Assembly (NCBI GenBank): GCA_021648025.1 | Contig: JAKITO010000022.1 | Coordinates: forward strand, 1-49,950 | From: Paracoccaceae bacterium | GTDB taxonomy: Bacteria > Pseudomonadota > Alphaproteobacteria > Rhodobacterales > Rhodobacteraceae | Length of the DNA: 49,950 bases | Reading direction: 5' to 3' | The notes under the pieces: generated by a model | Seen by the model: only the letters and a program-made list of their open reading frames with translations | Told to the model about the DNA's origin: nothing | The model's database searches: none | Shown: one piece after another, positions 17,669 to 26,257 of the stretch | Position numbering within the stretch: position 1 is the stretch's first letter | How the letters are laid out: every line of letters begins with the position of its first letter | Translations under genes and position numbers: made by a program

Positions 17669-17692
17669 GGTGCGTGAAATCACGCACCCTAC
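17669..17692 (-). repeat. GTAG-headed REP hairpin (single copy)
   Basis: Minus strand: GTAG followed by GGTGCGTG, loop ATTT, CACGCACC, a perfect 8-bp stem. It is the same unit as at 931-954, with the one mismatched stem pair restored to Watson-Crick. The TAG of its head is the stop codon of argP. Confidence 0.8.
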
Positions 17693-18609
17693 GGCTTGCC
17701 ATCAGGCACAAGAACCGTTTTGGCAGCCGCGCGAACCGCAAGGGTCACCGGCTTTAACGATTGCGCCATGATGCGGCTGACCTGCCAGGTCAGGGGCACG
17801 TCCAAAGGCGCGTCGGCAAGCAGGGCCACCAGATGGCGCTTGCGAATATGATCGCGCACCAGAACTTCCGGGTTCATCCCCCAGCCGATACCGGCACGGG
17901 CGGCATCGACAAAGCCCTGAGACGATGGCAGGAAATGGCAGGGCGGTGACAGGCGTTGGCCAAAAACCGCCGCGATCCAGGCGCTTTGCAGCGTATCCTT
18001 GGCGTTGAACACCAGACACGGGGCCTTGTGCAGGCTGGCGGCGTTGACGCCCCCATTGACGCCTTCTGTGAACCATCGTTGCATGAAATCCGGGCTGGCA
18101 GTTGCGATGTATCGCAGCGATCCCAGCGCGATTGCGTCACATCCCGGGGCCGGTTTGCCGGACAGGGTGATGGCCGCACTTACCTCGCCGCGCTTCAGCC
18201 AGTCGGCGGAATGGCTTTGGTCGTCGATCACCAGATCAAACAAAACACCCTCAACCGCGGCCATGGCCGCGACAAACCAGGTGGCCAGGCTGTCAGCGTT
18301 CACGGCGATGCGCAGGCGGGTCAGAGTTCCCGGTCCCTGTGTCGCGGCCCCGGTCAGGGCAAGATCGCGGGCCACAAGGCCCTCCAGCAGGCCGACATCT
18401 TCGGCGTGTTTGGCCAGCCGCCGCCCGGAACTGGTGCCGGTGCAGGGGCTGCCCCGGTTGATCAATGACGTGCCAACCCGCTCCTCCAGCGCCTTGATGC
18501 GTTGCGAAATGGCCGAGGGCGTGACCGCAAGGTCGGCGGCGGCCAATTCAAAGCTGCCAAGGCGCAGGACGGCGGTAAGGGCCGAAAGATGATGAGGGTC
18601 GAACTGCAT
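17689..18609 (-). CDS. argP: LysR-type regulator ArgP (LysG)
   Basis: A 306-residue LysR-family transcription factor. The N-terminal winged helix-turn-helix (residues 4-60, with VTPSAISQRIKALEERVG as recognition region) matches the ArgP/IciA/LysG branch, which controls lysine and arginine export in response to those amino acids. The divergent neighbour is a LysE/ArgO exporter, the classic pairing, and supports the name. The stop codon TAG falls inside the head of a REP element (17669-17692), so the last residues of the protein border the repeat. Confidence 0.92.
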   Translation of the reverse strand: MQFDPHHLSALTAVLRLGSFELAAADLAVTPSAISQRIKALEERVGTSLINRGSPCTGTSSGRRLAKHAEDVGLLEGLVARDLALTGAATQGPGTLTRLRIAVNADSLATWFVAAMAAVEGVLFDLVIDDQSHSADWLKRGEVSAAITLSGKPAPGCDAIALGSLRYIATASPDFMQRWFTEGVNGGVNAASLHKAPCLVFNAKDTLQSAWIAAVFGQRLSPPCHFLPSSQGFVDAARAGIGWGMNPEVLVRDHIRKRHLVALLADAPLDVPLTWQVSRIMAQSLKPVTLAVRAAAKTVLVPDGKP

Positions 18610-18618
18610 TAGCTGTGC

Positions 18619-18645
18619 TTAACTGGTGTGATCATAATTAACTGG
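18619..18645. promoter_or_regulatory. Probable ArgP-binding region between argP and lysE
   Basis: The 87-bp divergent spacer holds two exact copies of TTAACTGG, at 18619-18626 and 18638-18645, 19 bp apart (about two helical turns). TGATCA, a small palindrome, lies between them at 18629-18634. Phased repeats in a divergent LysR spacer are expected for the regulator's own site; binding is inferred. Confidence 0.45.
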
Positions 18646-18696
18646 ATTACGTCAGGGCGCGGCGTTAGTCAAATTCGGATAGCAAAGGAATTACCG

Positions 18697-19296
18697 ATGA
18701 TTTCGACGTTTCTACCCGGCTTTGGCCTTGGGTTCAGCCTTATTCTGGCGATTGGCGCACAGAACGCCTTTGTGCTGCGCCAGGGTCTGCGGGGCGAGCA
18801 TTTGTTTGCGGTATGCCTGACCTGTGCGGTATCGGACGCGCTGCTGATCAGTGGCGGCGTGGTTGGATTTGGCACCTTGGCGCAGGCCTATCCCCGGTTC
18901 GAAACGGTGATGCGCTGGGGAGGTGCCGGTTTTTTGCTGATCTATGGCGCATTGGCTTTGCGGTCGGCCTGGCGCGGAACATCGGCCCTGAAGGCGGCGG
19001 ATACGGCCAAGACCGGGTTGGGGGCGACACTGGCGGTGGTGCTGGCGCTGACCTGGCTTAATCCGCATGTTTATTTGGATACGGTGGTGCTGATCGGGTC
19101 GATCTCGGCGCAATATGACAATCGGTTGGTGTTTGGCGCAGGGGCGGTCAGCGCCAGTTTTGTGTTCTTCTTTGGGCTGGGATACGGCGCGCGCCGTCTT
19201 CAGCCGCTGTTTGCCCGCCCGCGCGCCTGGGCGGTTCTGGATATTTGCATTGGTCTGGTCATGTGGATGATCGCCTGGGGGCTGATTGCCATGTGA
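18697..19296 (+). CDS. lysE: LysE/ArgO family amino-acid exporter
   Basis: A 199-residue inner-membrane exporter for basic amino acids (lysine and/or arginine). It has the family N-terminal segment GFSLILAIGAQNAFVLRQGL, the central LTWLNPHVYLD motif and about six hydrophobic helices. The ATG at 18697 has AAGGAA seven bases upstream and gives the usual family length; the in-frame ATG at 18628 would run into the regulatory spacer. Divergent to argP, which likely activates it when lysine or arginine accumulates. Confidence 0.93.
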   Translation: MISTFLPGFGLGFSLILAIGAQNAFVLRQGLRGEHLFAVCLTCAVSDALLISGGVVGFGTLAQAYPRFETVMRWGGAGFLLIYGALALRSAWRGTSALKAADTAKTGLGATLAVVLALTWLNPHVYLDTVVLIGSISAQYDNRLVFGAGAVSASFVFFFGLGYGARRLQPLFARPRAWAVLDICIGLVMWMIAWGLIAM

Positions 19297-19342
19297 CTGA
19301 TTGCCATGTGAAGGGGTTGCGCCTGCTGGCGAATGGGTATTG

Positions 19343-20260
19343 ATGCACCCCATGAACACTTCAGCCATCAACCGCCCCATGGTCGGCATCCTGTGGATGC
19401 TGGTGACAGGCCTGTGTTTCGTCGCCGTTACCGCCCTTGTCAAATTCATGGGTTCCGGCGTGCCGCCGGCCCAATCGGCATTTCTGCGTTATGTCATCGG
19501 CTCGCTTATGCTGGCGCCGGTGGTTTGGCGGGTGATGCGCGACACAAAACTGACCCCGCGGCAATGGACCCTGTTTGGCGTGCGTGGCACCATGCATGCG
19601 GTGGGGGTGATCCTGTGGTTCTACGCCATGACCCGCATTCCAATTGCCGAAGTGACGGCGATGAATTACCTGTCGCCGGTCTATGTGACGATCCTTGCGG
19701 CGATATTTCTGGGTGAAAAGCTGGCGATGCGCCGGATTGCGGCCATTCTGGTGGCTTTGCTGGGCACGCTGATCATCCTGCGGCCCGGTTTTCGCGAAGT
19801 GAACCCCGGGCATCTGGCGATGTTGCTGGCGGCGGTGGTGTTTGGTGGGTCGTACATCCTGGCCAAGATCACGGCGGATGAGGTCCACCCAGGTGTCGTC
19901 GTCGGCATGTTGTCATTGGTCGTCACCATCACCCTGGCACCGTTTGCCGCCGCCGACTGGGTGACGCCGACGCTGTATGAACTGGCGATCCTCTGCGGGG
20001 TCGCGGCATTTGCCACCTTTGGCCATTACGCCATGACGCTGGCCTTGCGTGCAGCGCCGATTGCGGTGACCCAGCCGATCACGTTCCTGCAACTGATCTG
20101 GGCCACGGCGCTGGGGGTTCTGGTGTTTGACGAAGGGTTGGATGTCTGGGTGGTCACGGGGGGCTGTTTCATTCTGGCGGCGATCAGTTTCATCACCTGG
20201 CGCGAAGTGGTTTTGAAACGGCGTATCGTGGCGCCGCCAGCCCCGGCCACCAAGTTCTGA
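19343..20260 (+). CDS. EamA/DMT superfamily transporter
   Basis: A ten-helix drug/metabolite transporter of about 305 residues with two EamA repeats. The first repeat shows the ALVKFMGSG and RYVIGSLMLAPVV helices and the YLSPVYVTILAAIFLGEKL motif that ends each EamA unit; the second has PITFLQLIWATALGVLVFDEG in the equivalent place. The start is uncertain between ATGs at 19343 and 19352; neither has a strong Shine-Dalgarno. It follows lysE by 46 bp and may be co-transcribed. The substrate is unknown. Confidence 0.85.
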   Translation: MHPMNTSAINRPMVGILWMLVTGLCFVAVTALVKFMGSGVPPAQSAFLRYVIGSLMLAPVVWRVMRDTKLTPRQWTLFGVRGTMHAVGVILWFYAMTRIPIAEVTAMNYLSPVYVTILAAIFLGEKLAMRRIAAILVALLGTLIILRPGFREVNPGHLAMLLAAVVFGGSYILAKITADEVHPGVVVGMLSLVVTITLAPFAAADWVTPTLYELAILCGVAAFATFGHYAMTLALRAAPIAVTQPITFLQLIWATALGVLVFDEGLDVWVVTGGCFILAAISFITWREVVLKRRIVAPPAPATKF

Positions 20261-20300
20261 CATAAGCCGGGCATCACTCCCGGGTGGTTCGGCACAGCTT

Positions 20301-20322
20301 TATTGATTGACCAGTCAATAAA
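20301..20322. promoter_or_regulatory. BetI operator upstream of betI
   Basis: ATTGAC-CA-GTCAAT (20306-20319) is a perfect inverted repeat inside the longer TTGATTGACCAGTCAATAAA, very like the BetI boxes described for other proteobacteria. It lies 41 bp before the betI start, in the right place for autoregulation and choline-dependent control. Confidence 0.7.
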
Positions 20323-20362
20323 ACCCCCGTAGCGTTGCGGCAACGCCACGGGAGTACTGGAG

Positions 20363-20929
20363 ATGCCGAAGCTGGGAATGGAACCGATTCGGCGGGCGGC
20401 GTTGGTCAAGGCGACCATTGCCGAGGTTGGCGACGTTGGATCATTGCAGGTAACGGTGGGTCAGATCGCCAGGCGGGCGGGCATGTCGACCGCGTTGGCA
20501 CATCATTATTTTGGCGGCAAGGATCAGATTTTTCTGGCGGCGATGCGCCATATCCTGAGTGAGTTCAAAGCCGAGGTATTGGCTGAACTGGCGCAGGCAA
20601 AGCCGGATGCGCGGGCCGAGGCGATCATTCGGGCGTGTTTTGCGCAATCGTGTTTTGCGCCCCGGGCGATTTCAGCCTGGATGACGTTTTATGTGATGGC
20701 CCAGACCAATTCTGAGGCGTTGCGGCTATGGCGGCTGTATCAATGCCGGTTGCGGTCAAACCTGTGCCACGCATTGCGCCCGGTTGCGCGCGATCCAAAG
20801 GTGGCGGCTGCGGTTTTGTCGGCGTTGATTGACGGGCTGTATCTGCGGGCGGCCTTGAATGACCCTGAGGCGGGTGAAGTGGCGACGCAGCGGGCGTTGA
20901 CTGTGTTGCATTTGTTGTGTGACCGGTGA
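20363..20929 (+). CDS. betI: BetI, TetR-family choline-responsive repressor
   Basis: A 188-residue TetR-type repressor that blocks betaine synthesis genes until choline is present. The N-terminal HTH contains GQIARRAGMSTALAHHYFGGKD (about residues 33-54), which is the BetI recognition helix, and the rest fits the BetI C-terminal domain (WMTFYVMAQ, ALIDGLYLR). It directly precedes betA, and a BetI-type operator lies upstream at 20301-20322. Confidence 0.92.
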   Translation: MPKLGMEPIRRAALVKATIAEVGDVGSLQVTVGQIARRAGMSTALAHHYFGGKDQIFLAAMRHILSEFKAEVLAELAQAKPDARAEAIIRACFAQSCFAPRAISAWMTFYVMAQTNSEALRLWRLYQCRLRSNLCHALRPVARDPKVAAAVLSALIDGLYLRAALNDPEAGEVATQRALTVLHLLCDR

Positions 20930-21041
20930 TGAAACCTGCAAGCAGAGGTAATCCAAATGAGCGCTTCCGCGCGCCTGTTTTGGATGGGCGCCACGTGACG
21001 GTTGGGACCGAAGCGGTGTATTTGATGGTGAGCGGGTAGGC

Positions 21042-22700
21042 ATGCAAGCGGATTTTGTGATCGTCGGGGCCGGGTCGGCAGGGTGTGCGTTGGCGTACCG
21101 CCTAAGCGCGTCTGGCGCATCGGTTCTGGTGGTGGAATACGGTGGCAGCGACATAGGCCCGTTCATTCAGATGCCGGCCGCGCTGAGTTATCCGATGAAT
21201 ATGGCGCGCTATGACTGGGGGTATAGTTCCGAACCTGAGCCGCATTTGAACAACCGTTCGTTGGTGTGCCCCCGGGGCAAGGTGATTGGCGGGTCGTCGT
21301 CGGTCAACGGCATGGTTTATGTGCGCGGCCATGCGATGGATTACGACCATTGGGCCGAGGTAGGCGCCGATGGCTGGGGATATGCCGATGTGCTGCCGTA
21401 TTTCAAACGGATGGAAAGCTGGCATGACGGCGGGCACGGCGGCGATGCGGAATGGCGTGGCACCGACGGACCGTTGCATGTAACCCGGGGCCCCCGGGAC
21501 AACCCGCTGTTTGCCGCCTTTGTCGAGGCCGGCCAGCAGGCCGGGTATCCGGTGACGCAGGATTACAACGGACACCAACAAGAGGGCTTTGGCCCGATGG
21601 AGCAAACCGTCTGGAAGGGGCGGCGCTGGTCGGCGGCCAATGCCTATTTGCGCCCGGCCTTGAAGCGGGCCAATTGCGATCTGGTGCATGGGCTGGTGAC
21701 GCGGGTGGTTCTGGAGGATGGCCGCGCCGTTGGGGTCGAGATTGAGCGCGGTGGCACGCGCCAGGTGATCGGTGCGCGCCGCGAGGTGGTGTTGGCGGCC
21801 TCGTCGATCAATTCGCCCAAGTTGTTGATGTTGTCGGGGATTGGACCGGCGAAGCAATTGCGCGATCACGGGATTGACGTTGCGGTGGATCGTCCCGGGG
21901 TAGGGGCGAACCTACAGGATCACCTGGAGCTGTATATCCAGATGGCGGCGAAACTGCCGATAACACTTTATAAGCATTGGAATGCTTTCTCAAAGGCTCT
22001 GATCGGCGCGCAGTGGTTGTTCACCAAGACCGGGCTGGGCGCGTCCAATCAATTTGAAAGTGCGGCGTTTATCCGCAGTCGTGCCGGGGTGACCTATCCT
22101 GATATTCAGTATCATTTTCTGCCCATTGCCGTGCGTTATGATGGCAAGGTTGCCGCCGAGGGCCATGGGTTTCAGGCCCATGTCGGGCCGATGCGCTCGA
22201 TCAGCCGGGGGGCGGTGACATTGGGTTCGGCTGATCCACATGCAGCCCCGGTAATTCGGTTCAATTACATGAGCGCGCCGCAGGATTGGCAGGATTTCCG
22301 TACCTGCATCCGCCTGACCCGCGAGGTTTTCCAGCAACCGGCGTTTGCGCCTTATGCTGATTATGAAATCCAACCCGGCGCGTCGGTGCAAAGTGACGAT
22401 GCCCTTGATGGGTTCATTGCCGAACATGCCGAGAGCGCGTTTCACCCTTGTGGTACCTGCCGGATGGGCGCGCGGGATGATCCCGGCGCGGTGGTTGACC
22501 CGCAAGGGCGGGTGATTGGCATTGATGCCCTGCGCGTGGCGGACAGCAGTATTTTCCCACGCATCACCAATGGCAACCTGAACGCACCGTCGATCATGGT
22601 GGGCGAAAAGATTTCCGATCATCTGTTGGGGGTTGATCCGTTGCCGCCTGCCAATGATCGCCCGTGGGTTCACCCCAAGTGGCAGACGACACAGCGTTGA
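21042..22700 (+). CDS. betA: Choline dehydrogenase (GMC flavoprotein)
   Basis: A 552-residue GMC oxidoreductase that oxidises choline to betaine aldehyde, and in some bacteria on to glycine betaine, on the inner membrane. Seen: FAD-binding [15 protein letters not shown] at the N-terminus, GMC signature [14 protein letters not shown] near residue 85, and the C-terminal active-site block HPCGTCRMG. Gene order betI-betA and the operator support the assignment over other GMC enzymes. No betB or betC is adjacent: the next gene, trpE, is on the other strand 53 bp away. Confidence 0.92.
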   Translation: MQADFVIVGAGSAGCALAYRLSASGASVLVVEYGGSDIGPFIQMPAALSYPMNMARYDWGYSSEPEPHLNNRSLVCPRGKVIGGSSSVNGMVYVRGHAMDYDHWAEVGADGWGYADVLPYFKRMESWHDGGHGGDAEWRGTDGPLHVTRGPRDNPLFAAFVEAGQQAGYPVTQDYNGHQQEGFGPMEQTVWKGRRWSAANAYLRPALKRANCDLVHGLVTRVVLEDGRAVGVEIERGGTRQVIGARREVVLAASSINSPKLLMLSGIGPAKQLRDHGIDVAVDRPGVGANLQDHLELYIQMAAKLPITLYKHWNAFSKALIGAQWLFTKTGLGASNQFESAAFIRSRAGVTYPDIQYHFLPIAVRYDGKVAAEGHGFQAHVGPMRSISRGAVTLGSADPHAAPVIRFNYMSAPQDWQDFRTCIRLTREVFQQPAFAPYADYEIQPGASVQSDDALDGFIAEHAESAFHPCGTCRMGARDDPGAVVDPQGRVIGIDALRVADSSIFPRITNGNLNAPSIMVGEKISDHLLGVDPLPPANDRPWVHPKWQTTQR

Positions 22701-22753
22701 CAGCGGCAGTCGCAAGTTATGAGAAAGGCGATTCAATATGAACGCAAAAGGCT

Positions 22754-24265
22754 CTAGTGGTTCCCGCCGCCGTCAAACCGCGCCGCATCCGCCGCAGCCC
22801 GGCGAACGGCGTTGGATTTGTGCTGGGTTTCCGCGTATTCCGCCTCGGGGTCGCTGTCATACACCACGCCGCCGCCGGCCTGGATATACAGCTTTTGATC
22901 CTGGACCACCGCCGTGCGTAAAGCGATGCACATGTCCATGTCACCGCCTGCACTGAAATACCCGACGCCACCACCATAGATGCCGCGCTTTTCCGGCTCT
23001 AATTCGTCGATGATCTGCATGGCGCGCACTTTTGGGGCACCTGAAACCGTGCCCGCAGGCATGCCGGCAAAAAACGCATCCAGCGCGTCCTTGTCGTCGG
23101 CCAGTTCGCCTACCACGTTGGACACGATGTGCATGACGTGGGAATAGCGTTCGATCAGGAATTGTTCGGTCGGCTTGACCGTGCCGATCTTTGCCACCCG
23201 GCCGCAGTCATTGCGCCCCAGATCAAGCAACATCAGATGTTCGGCCAATTCTTTCTTGTCGCCCAGCAATTCCGCCTCTAATGCCCGGTCTTGTTCCGGC
23301 GTGGCCCCGCGCGGGCGGGTGCCGGCGATGGGGCGGATGGTGACTTCGTTGCCAAATACCCGGACCAGGATTTCCGGACTGGCGCCGACCACCTGAAAGC
23401 CGCCAAAGTTGAAATAGAACATGAATGGCGACGGGTTGGTGCGACGCAACGACCGGTACAAGGCAAACGGTGGTTGGGTGAACTCTTGCGTCCAGCGCTG
23501 TGACGGCACCACCTGAAAGATATCCCCGGCGCGAATGTATTCTTTGGCCTTTTCAACCGCTTGCAAATAAGCGTCTTTGGTGAAATTTGATACAGGTTCA
23601 CTGGCCTCAACCGCTTCACCCAGGGTGCGACGGTCTGCGGGCATGGCCCGTTCCAGATCGCGCAACGCGTCCATCACCCGCTCGCCCGCTTGCGCGTAAG
23701 CGGCGCGTGCCGATTGCCCACCCGATACCCAGGCGGGCGACACCACCGTCACTTCGCCTTTGACGCCGTCCAGTACCGCCACCACCGAAGGGCGCAGCAT
23801 CAGGGCGTCGGGCAGGCCCAGGGGGTCGGGGTTCACATCCGGCAGATGTTCAACCAACCGCACCATGTCATAGCCAAGGTAGCCAAACAGGCCCGCCGCC
23901 GCCTGCGGCATGTCGCCCGGCAGGTCGATCCGACTCTCGGCGATCAGGGCGCGCAGATTGTCCATCGGGTTGCCATCCTGCGGCGCAAACCCGTCAGGGT
24001 CAAACCGGGCCGACCGGTTGAGCGACGAAACCGCCCCGTCACAGCGCCAGATCAGGTCGGGTTTCAGTCCAATGATCGAATAGCGCCCGCGCACCTCGCC
24101 GCCGGTCACGGATTCCAGCATGAAGGCGTCTTTCTGCGCATCCGTCAGTTTGAGCATCAGAGACACAGGCGTGTCCAGATCAGCCGCCAGCCTGGTATAG
24201 ACCACCTGATTTTTGCCCTGCTCATATGCGGCAGCGAAAGTGGGGAAATCAGGGGTCAGGGCCAT
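22754..24265 (-). CDS. trpE: Anthranilate synthase component I
   Basis: Chorismate-using subunit of anthranilate synthase, first step of tryptophan synthesis; 503 residues, the usual length. The N-terminal tryptophan-sensing motif appears as MLESVTGGEVRGRYS (a variant of LLES), so feedback inhibition is expected. The chorismate-binding C-terminal domain includes FQVVPSQRW, PEILVR, RPIAGTRPRG and GTVSGAPKVRAMQII. It follows ppiD by 17 bp. The trpG, trpD and trpC genes that I recall following it in related bacteria are not here; betA converges instead. Confidence 0.96.
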   Translation of the reverse strand: MALTPDFPTFAAAYEQGKNQVVYTRLAADLDTPVSLMLKLTDAQKDAFMLESVTGGEVRGRYSIIGLKPDLIWRCDGAVSSLNRSARFDPDGFAPQDGNPMDNLRALIAESRIDLPGDMPQAAAGLFGYLGYDMVRLVEHLPDVNPDPLGLPDALMLRPSVVAVLDGVKGEVTVVSPAWVSGGQSARAAYAQAGERVMDALRDLERAMPADRRTLGEAVEASEPVSNFTKDAYLQAVEKAKEYIRAGDIFQVVPSQRWTQEFTQPPFALYRSLRRTNPSPFMFYFNFGGFQVVGASPEILVRVFGNEVTIRPIAGTRPRGATPEQDRALEAELLGDKKELAEHLMLLDLGRNDCGRVAKIGTVKPTEQFLIERYSHVMHIVSNVVGELADDKDALDAFFAGMPAGTVSGAPKVRAMQIIDELEPEKRGIYGGGVGYFSAGGDMDMCIALRTAVVQDQKLYIQAGGGVVYDSDPEAEYAETQHKSNAVRRAAADAARFDGGGNH

Positions 24266-24282
24266 TTGTTCAACGTTGGCCG

Positions 24283-26181
24283 CTAGTGGATATGGCCGGG
24301 TTGGCCATGGGGCGGATTGCCGCCACCACCACCACCACCACTGATATTCGCGCCCACGGCGTTCACCGCGTTCTGATCCACTTGCGGGCGAGCACGGTTC
24401 TGGGCGTCGCCGACAAAGGCGTCAAACAACGCCTGGGCCAGCGATTGATTCGCGTCTTCGCCTAGGCGTTCGCGCAAAGCCGCCAGTTCGGCGGTTTCTT
24501 CGGGCGGCAGTTCTTCGTCCAGACGCACCACATATACGGCCCCTTCGCCTGCGATCACCCGCAACTCACCCATGTCCATCTCGAACACCTGATTCATGAA
24601 GTCGGCGGGCGTGCCTTGCAGAAACGCTGTGCGGGTCAGGCCGACCTCAGAGATTGGCACGGCCCCGGCAGTGCTGAAATCGCCCGAGGTCACGTAATGC
24701 GTCACGACGCGTTCGGCAATCACCTGCAAGGCCTGTTTGGTCTGATCCAGTTCCCAGGCGGCAATGACCCGATCGCGGGCGCTGTCAAAAGGTTCTGGGC
24801 GCTGGGGCAGGGTCTCGTTCAGTTGCAGGGCAAACATCGCCCCATCCTCAAGAAACGCCACCGCAGGAAAATCATCCTCGGTGACGGCGCTGGCTGCTGC
24901 GCGGAACCTGGCATAGGCGGCAACACCTTCCAACGACAGGGCCGTCCAGTCGATGGTGTCCAGCTGCATATCGGTCTCGTCTGCCAATTCCTGCAACGAG
25001 GCGCCGCCAGCCAGAAGGTCGTCAATGTTTTCGGCCTGCGCGTCGACCAATCGGCGGGCACGTTCGCTGGCCAGTTCTTCGTGAAGTTCTTGGCGGGCAT
25101 CGGCAAATGGGGTTATCTGCGCCGCCAGATTACCGTTTACGCGAAACAGGGCGGGGCCAAGAACGGTGTCCAAAGGCCCGATAACCTTGCCGACTTCGGC
25201 GGCAAAGATAGGTTCGGCAGCCCCCCCAAGATCCTCGATGCTGACATCCCCCAGATCAATATCAGACAGGGTCAGGCCGCGATCCAGTACCAGGTTTTCA
25301 AAGGTCGTACCGCCAACCTCGATCTGGGCCATGGCTTCGGACGCGGTGGCAGAATTGCCAAACACCAGACGTTCCACCAGACGGCGTTCGGGGATGTTAT
25401 ACTTGTCCGACCGGTCATCATAGAGTTTTCGCAGCGCGTCTTCTTCGATGTCGATCTGGTCCAGCATCATTGCCGGCGTCATCAGCACATAGGTGAGGCG
25501 CTTGGTTTGCGGCAGGGTGAAATCATTCGCGTTGTCATCGTAGAACATTTGCAATTGCTGATCGGTTGGATCGGCCAGCGGTTCGGTGAGGGCGGTATCG
25601 TCGAACCGGACATGGGTAAAGCTGCGCCGTGCTGCAACAAAATTGGTGATCGTGTCGTTCAGGGCGTCGGGCATCACCACACCGTCAATGATCGCAGCCT
25701 GAACGATGGTACGGGCGGCTTCGGCGCGCAGATCGGCCTCGAATTCGGCTTCGGTGACGTTGGTCCGTTCCAGTTGGTACTGGTAGGATTCGCGATCAAA
25801 CGCCCCGTTAACCCCTTGAAAGGCAGAGATTTCGACAATCTCCTGTTGCAGGTTCTCGTCGCCAATGGACAAGCCAAGATCAACCACTTCGCTGTCAAGT
25901 GCGGCCAGGGCGATCAGCCGCGCCAAAACCGACTGATCAATGCCCAGATTGTGGGCCTGCTCCATTTGCAGCGGCTGGCCGGTCTGGGCCTCGATCGCGC
26001 GGATCTGGCGTTGCAATTCGCGGGCATAGTCATTGGTGCTTAAGGTTTGGTTGCCGACTGTGGCGACCGTGCGGATGGTGCCGCCGGAGCTTAGAACACC
26101 AAAGCCGGCCAGACCGACAATCAGCAATCCCAAAAGAAGCCAGACAAATGTCTTAGAAAGTGTTTTTGCGCCTGCGCCCAT
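24283..26181 (-). CDS. ppiD: PpiD/SurA-type membrane-anchored peptidyl-prolyl isomerase chaperone
   Basis: A periplasmic folding factor tethered to the inner membrane, 632 residues. One N-terminal transmembrane helix (about residues 11-32, FVWLLLGLLIVGLAGFGVL) is followed by a SurA-N-like helical domain (LSTNDYARELQRQ onward) and a weakly conserved parvulin region around residues 230-370. I start at the ATG at 26181, which has AAAGGGG nine bases upstream. An ATG at 26202 is also in frame. Odd: the C-terminus ends in seven glycines, then a Pro/His-rich tail (NPPHGQPGHIH), encoded by a run of CCA triplets on the plus strand. Confidence 0.85.
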   Translation of the reverse strand: MGAGAKTLSKTFVWLLLGLLIVGLAGFGVLSSGGTIRTVATVGNQTLSTNDYARELQRQIRAIEAQTGQPLQMEQAHNLGIDQSVLARLIALAALDSEVVDLGLSIGDENLQQEIVEISAFQGVNGAFDRESYQYQLERTNVTEAEFEADLRAEAARTIVQAAIIDGVVMPDALNDTITNFVAARRSFTHVRFDDTALTEPLADPTDQQLQMFYDDNANDFTLPQTKRLTYVLMTPAMMLDQIDIEEDALRKLYDDRSDKYNIPERRLVERLVFGNSATASEAMAQIEVGGTTFENLVLDRGLTLSDIDLGDVSIEDLGGAAEPIFAAEVGKVIGPLDTVLGPALFRVNGNLAAQITPFADARQELHEELASERARRLVDAQAENIDDLLAGGASLQELADETDMQLDTIDWTALSLEGVAAYARFRAAASAVTEDDFPAVAFLEDGAMFALQLNETLPQRPEPFDSARDRVIAAWELDQTKQALQVIAERVVTHYVTSGDFSTAGAVPISEVGLTRTAFLQGTPADFMNQVFEMDMGELRVIAGEGAVYVVRLDEELPPEETAELAALRERLGEDANQSLAQALFDAFVGDAQNRARPQVDQNAVNAVGANISGGGGGGGNPPHGQPGHIH

Positions 26182-26257
26182 GTCGTCCCCTTTAATCGGC
26201 ATATTTGCCGGTATTTTAACGGCTTATGTCTACGACGCGCTTGGCAGGGGGGCAAGA

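Noticed and set aside
24616..26043. Long plus-strand reading frame opposite ppiD
   Set aside because: It mirrors the GC-rich ppiD gene on the other strand, has untypical amino-acid composition and no recognisable domain or Shine-Dalgarno.
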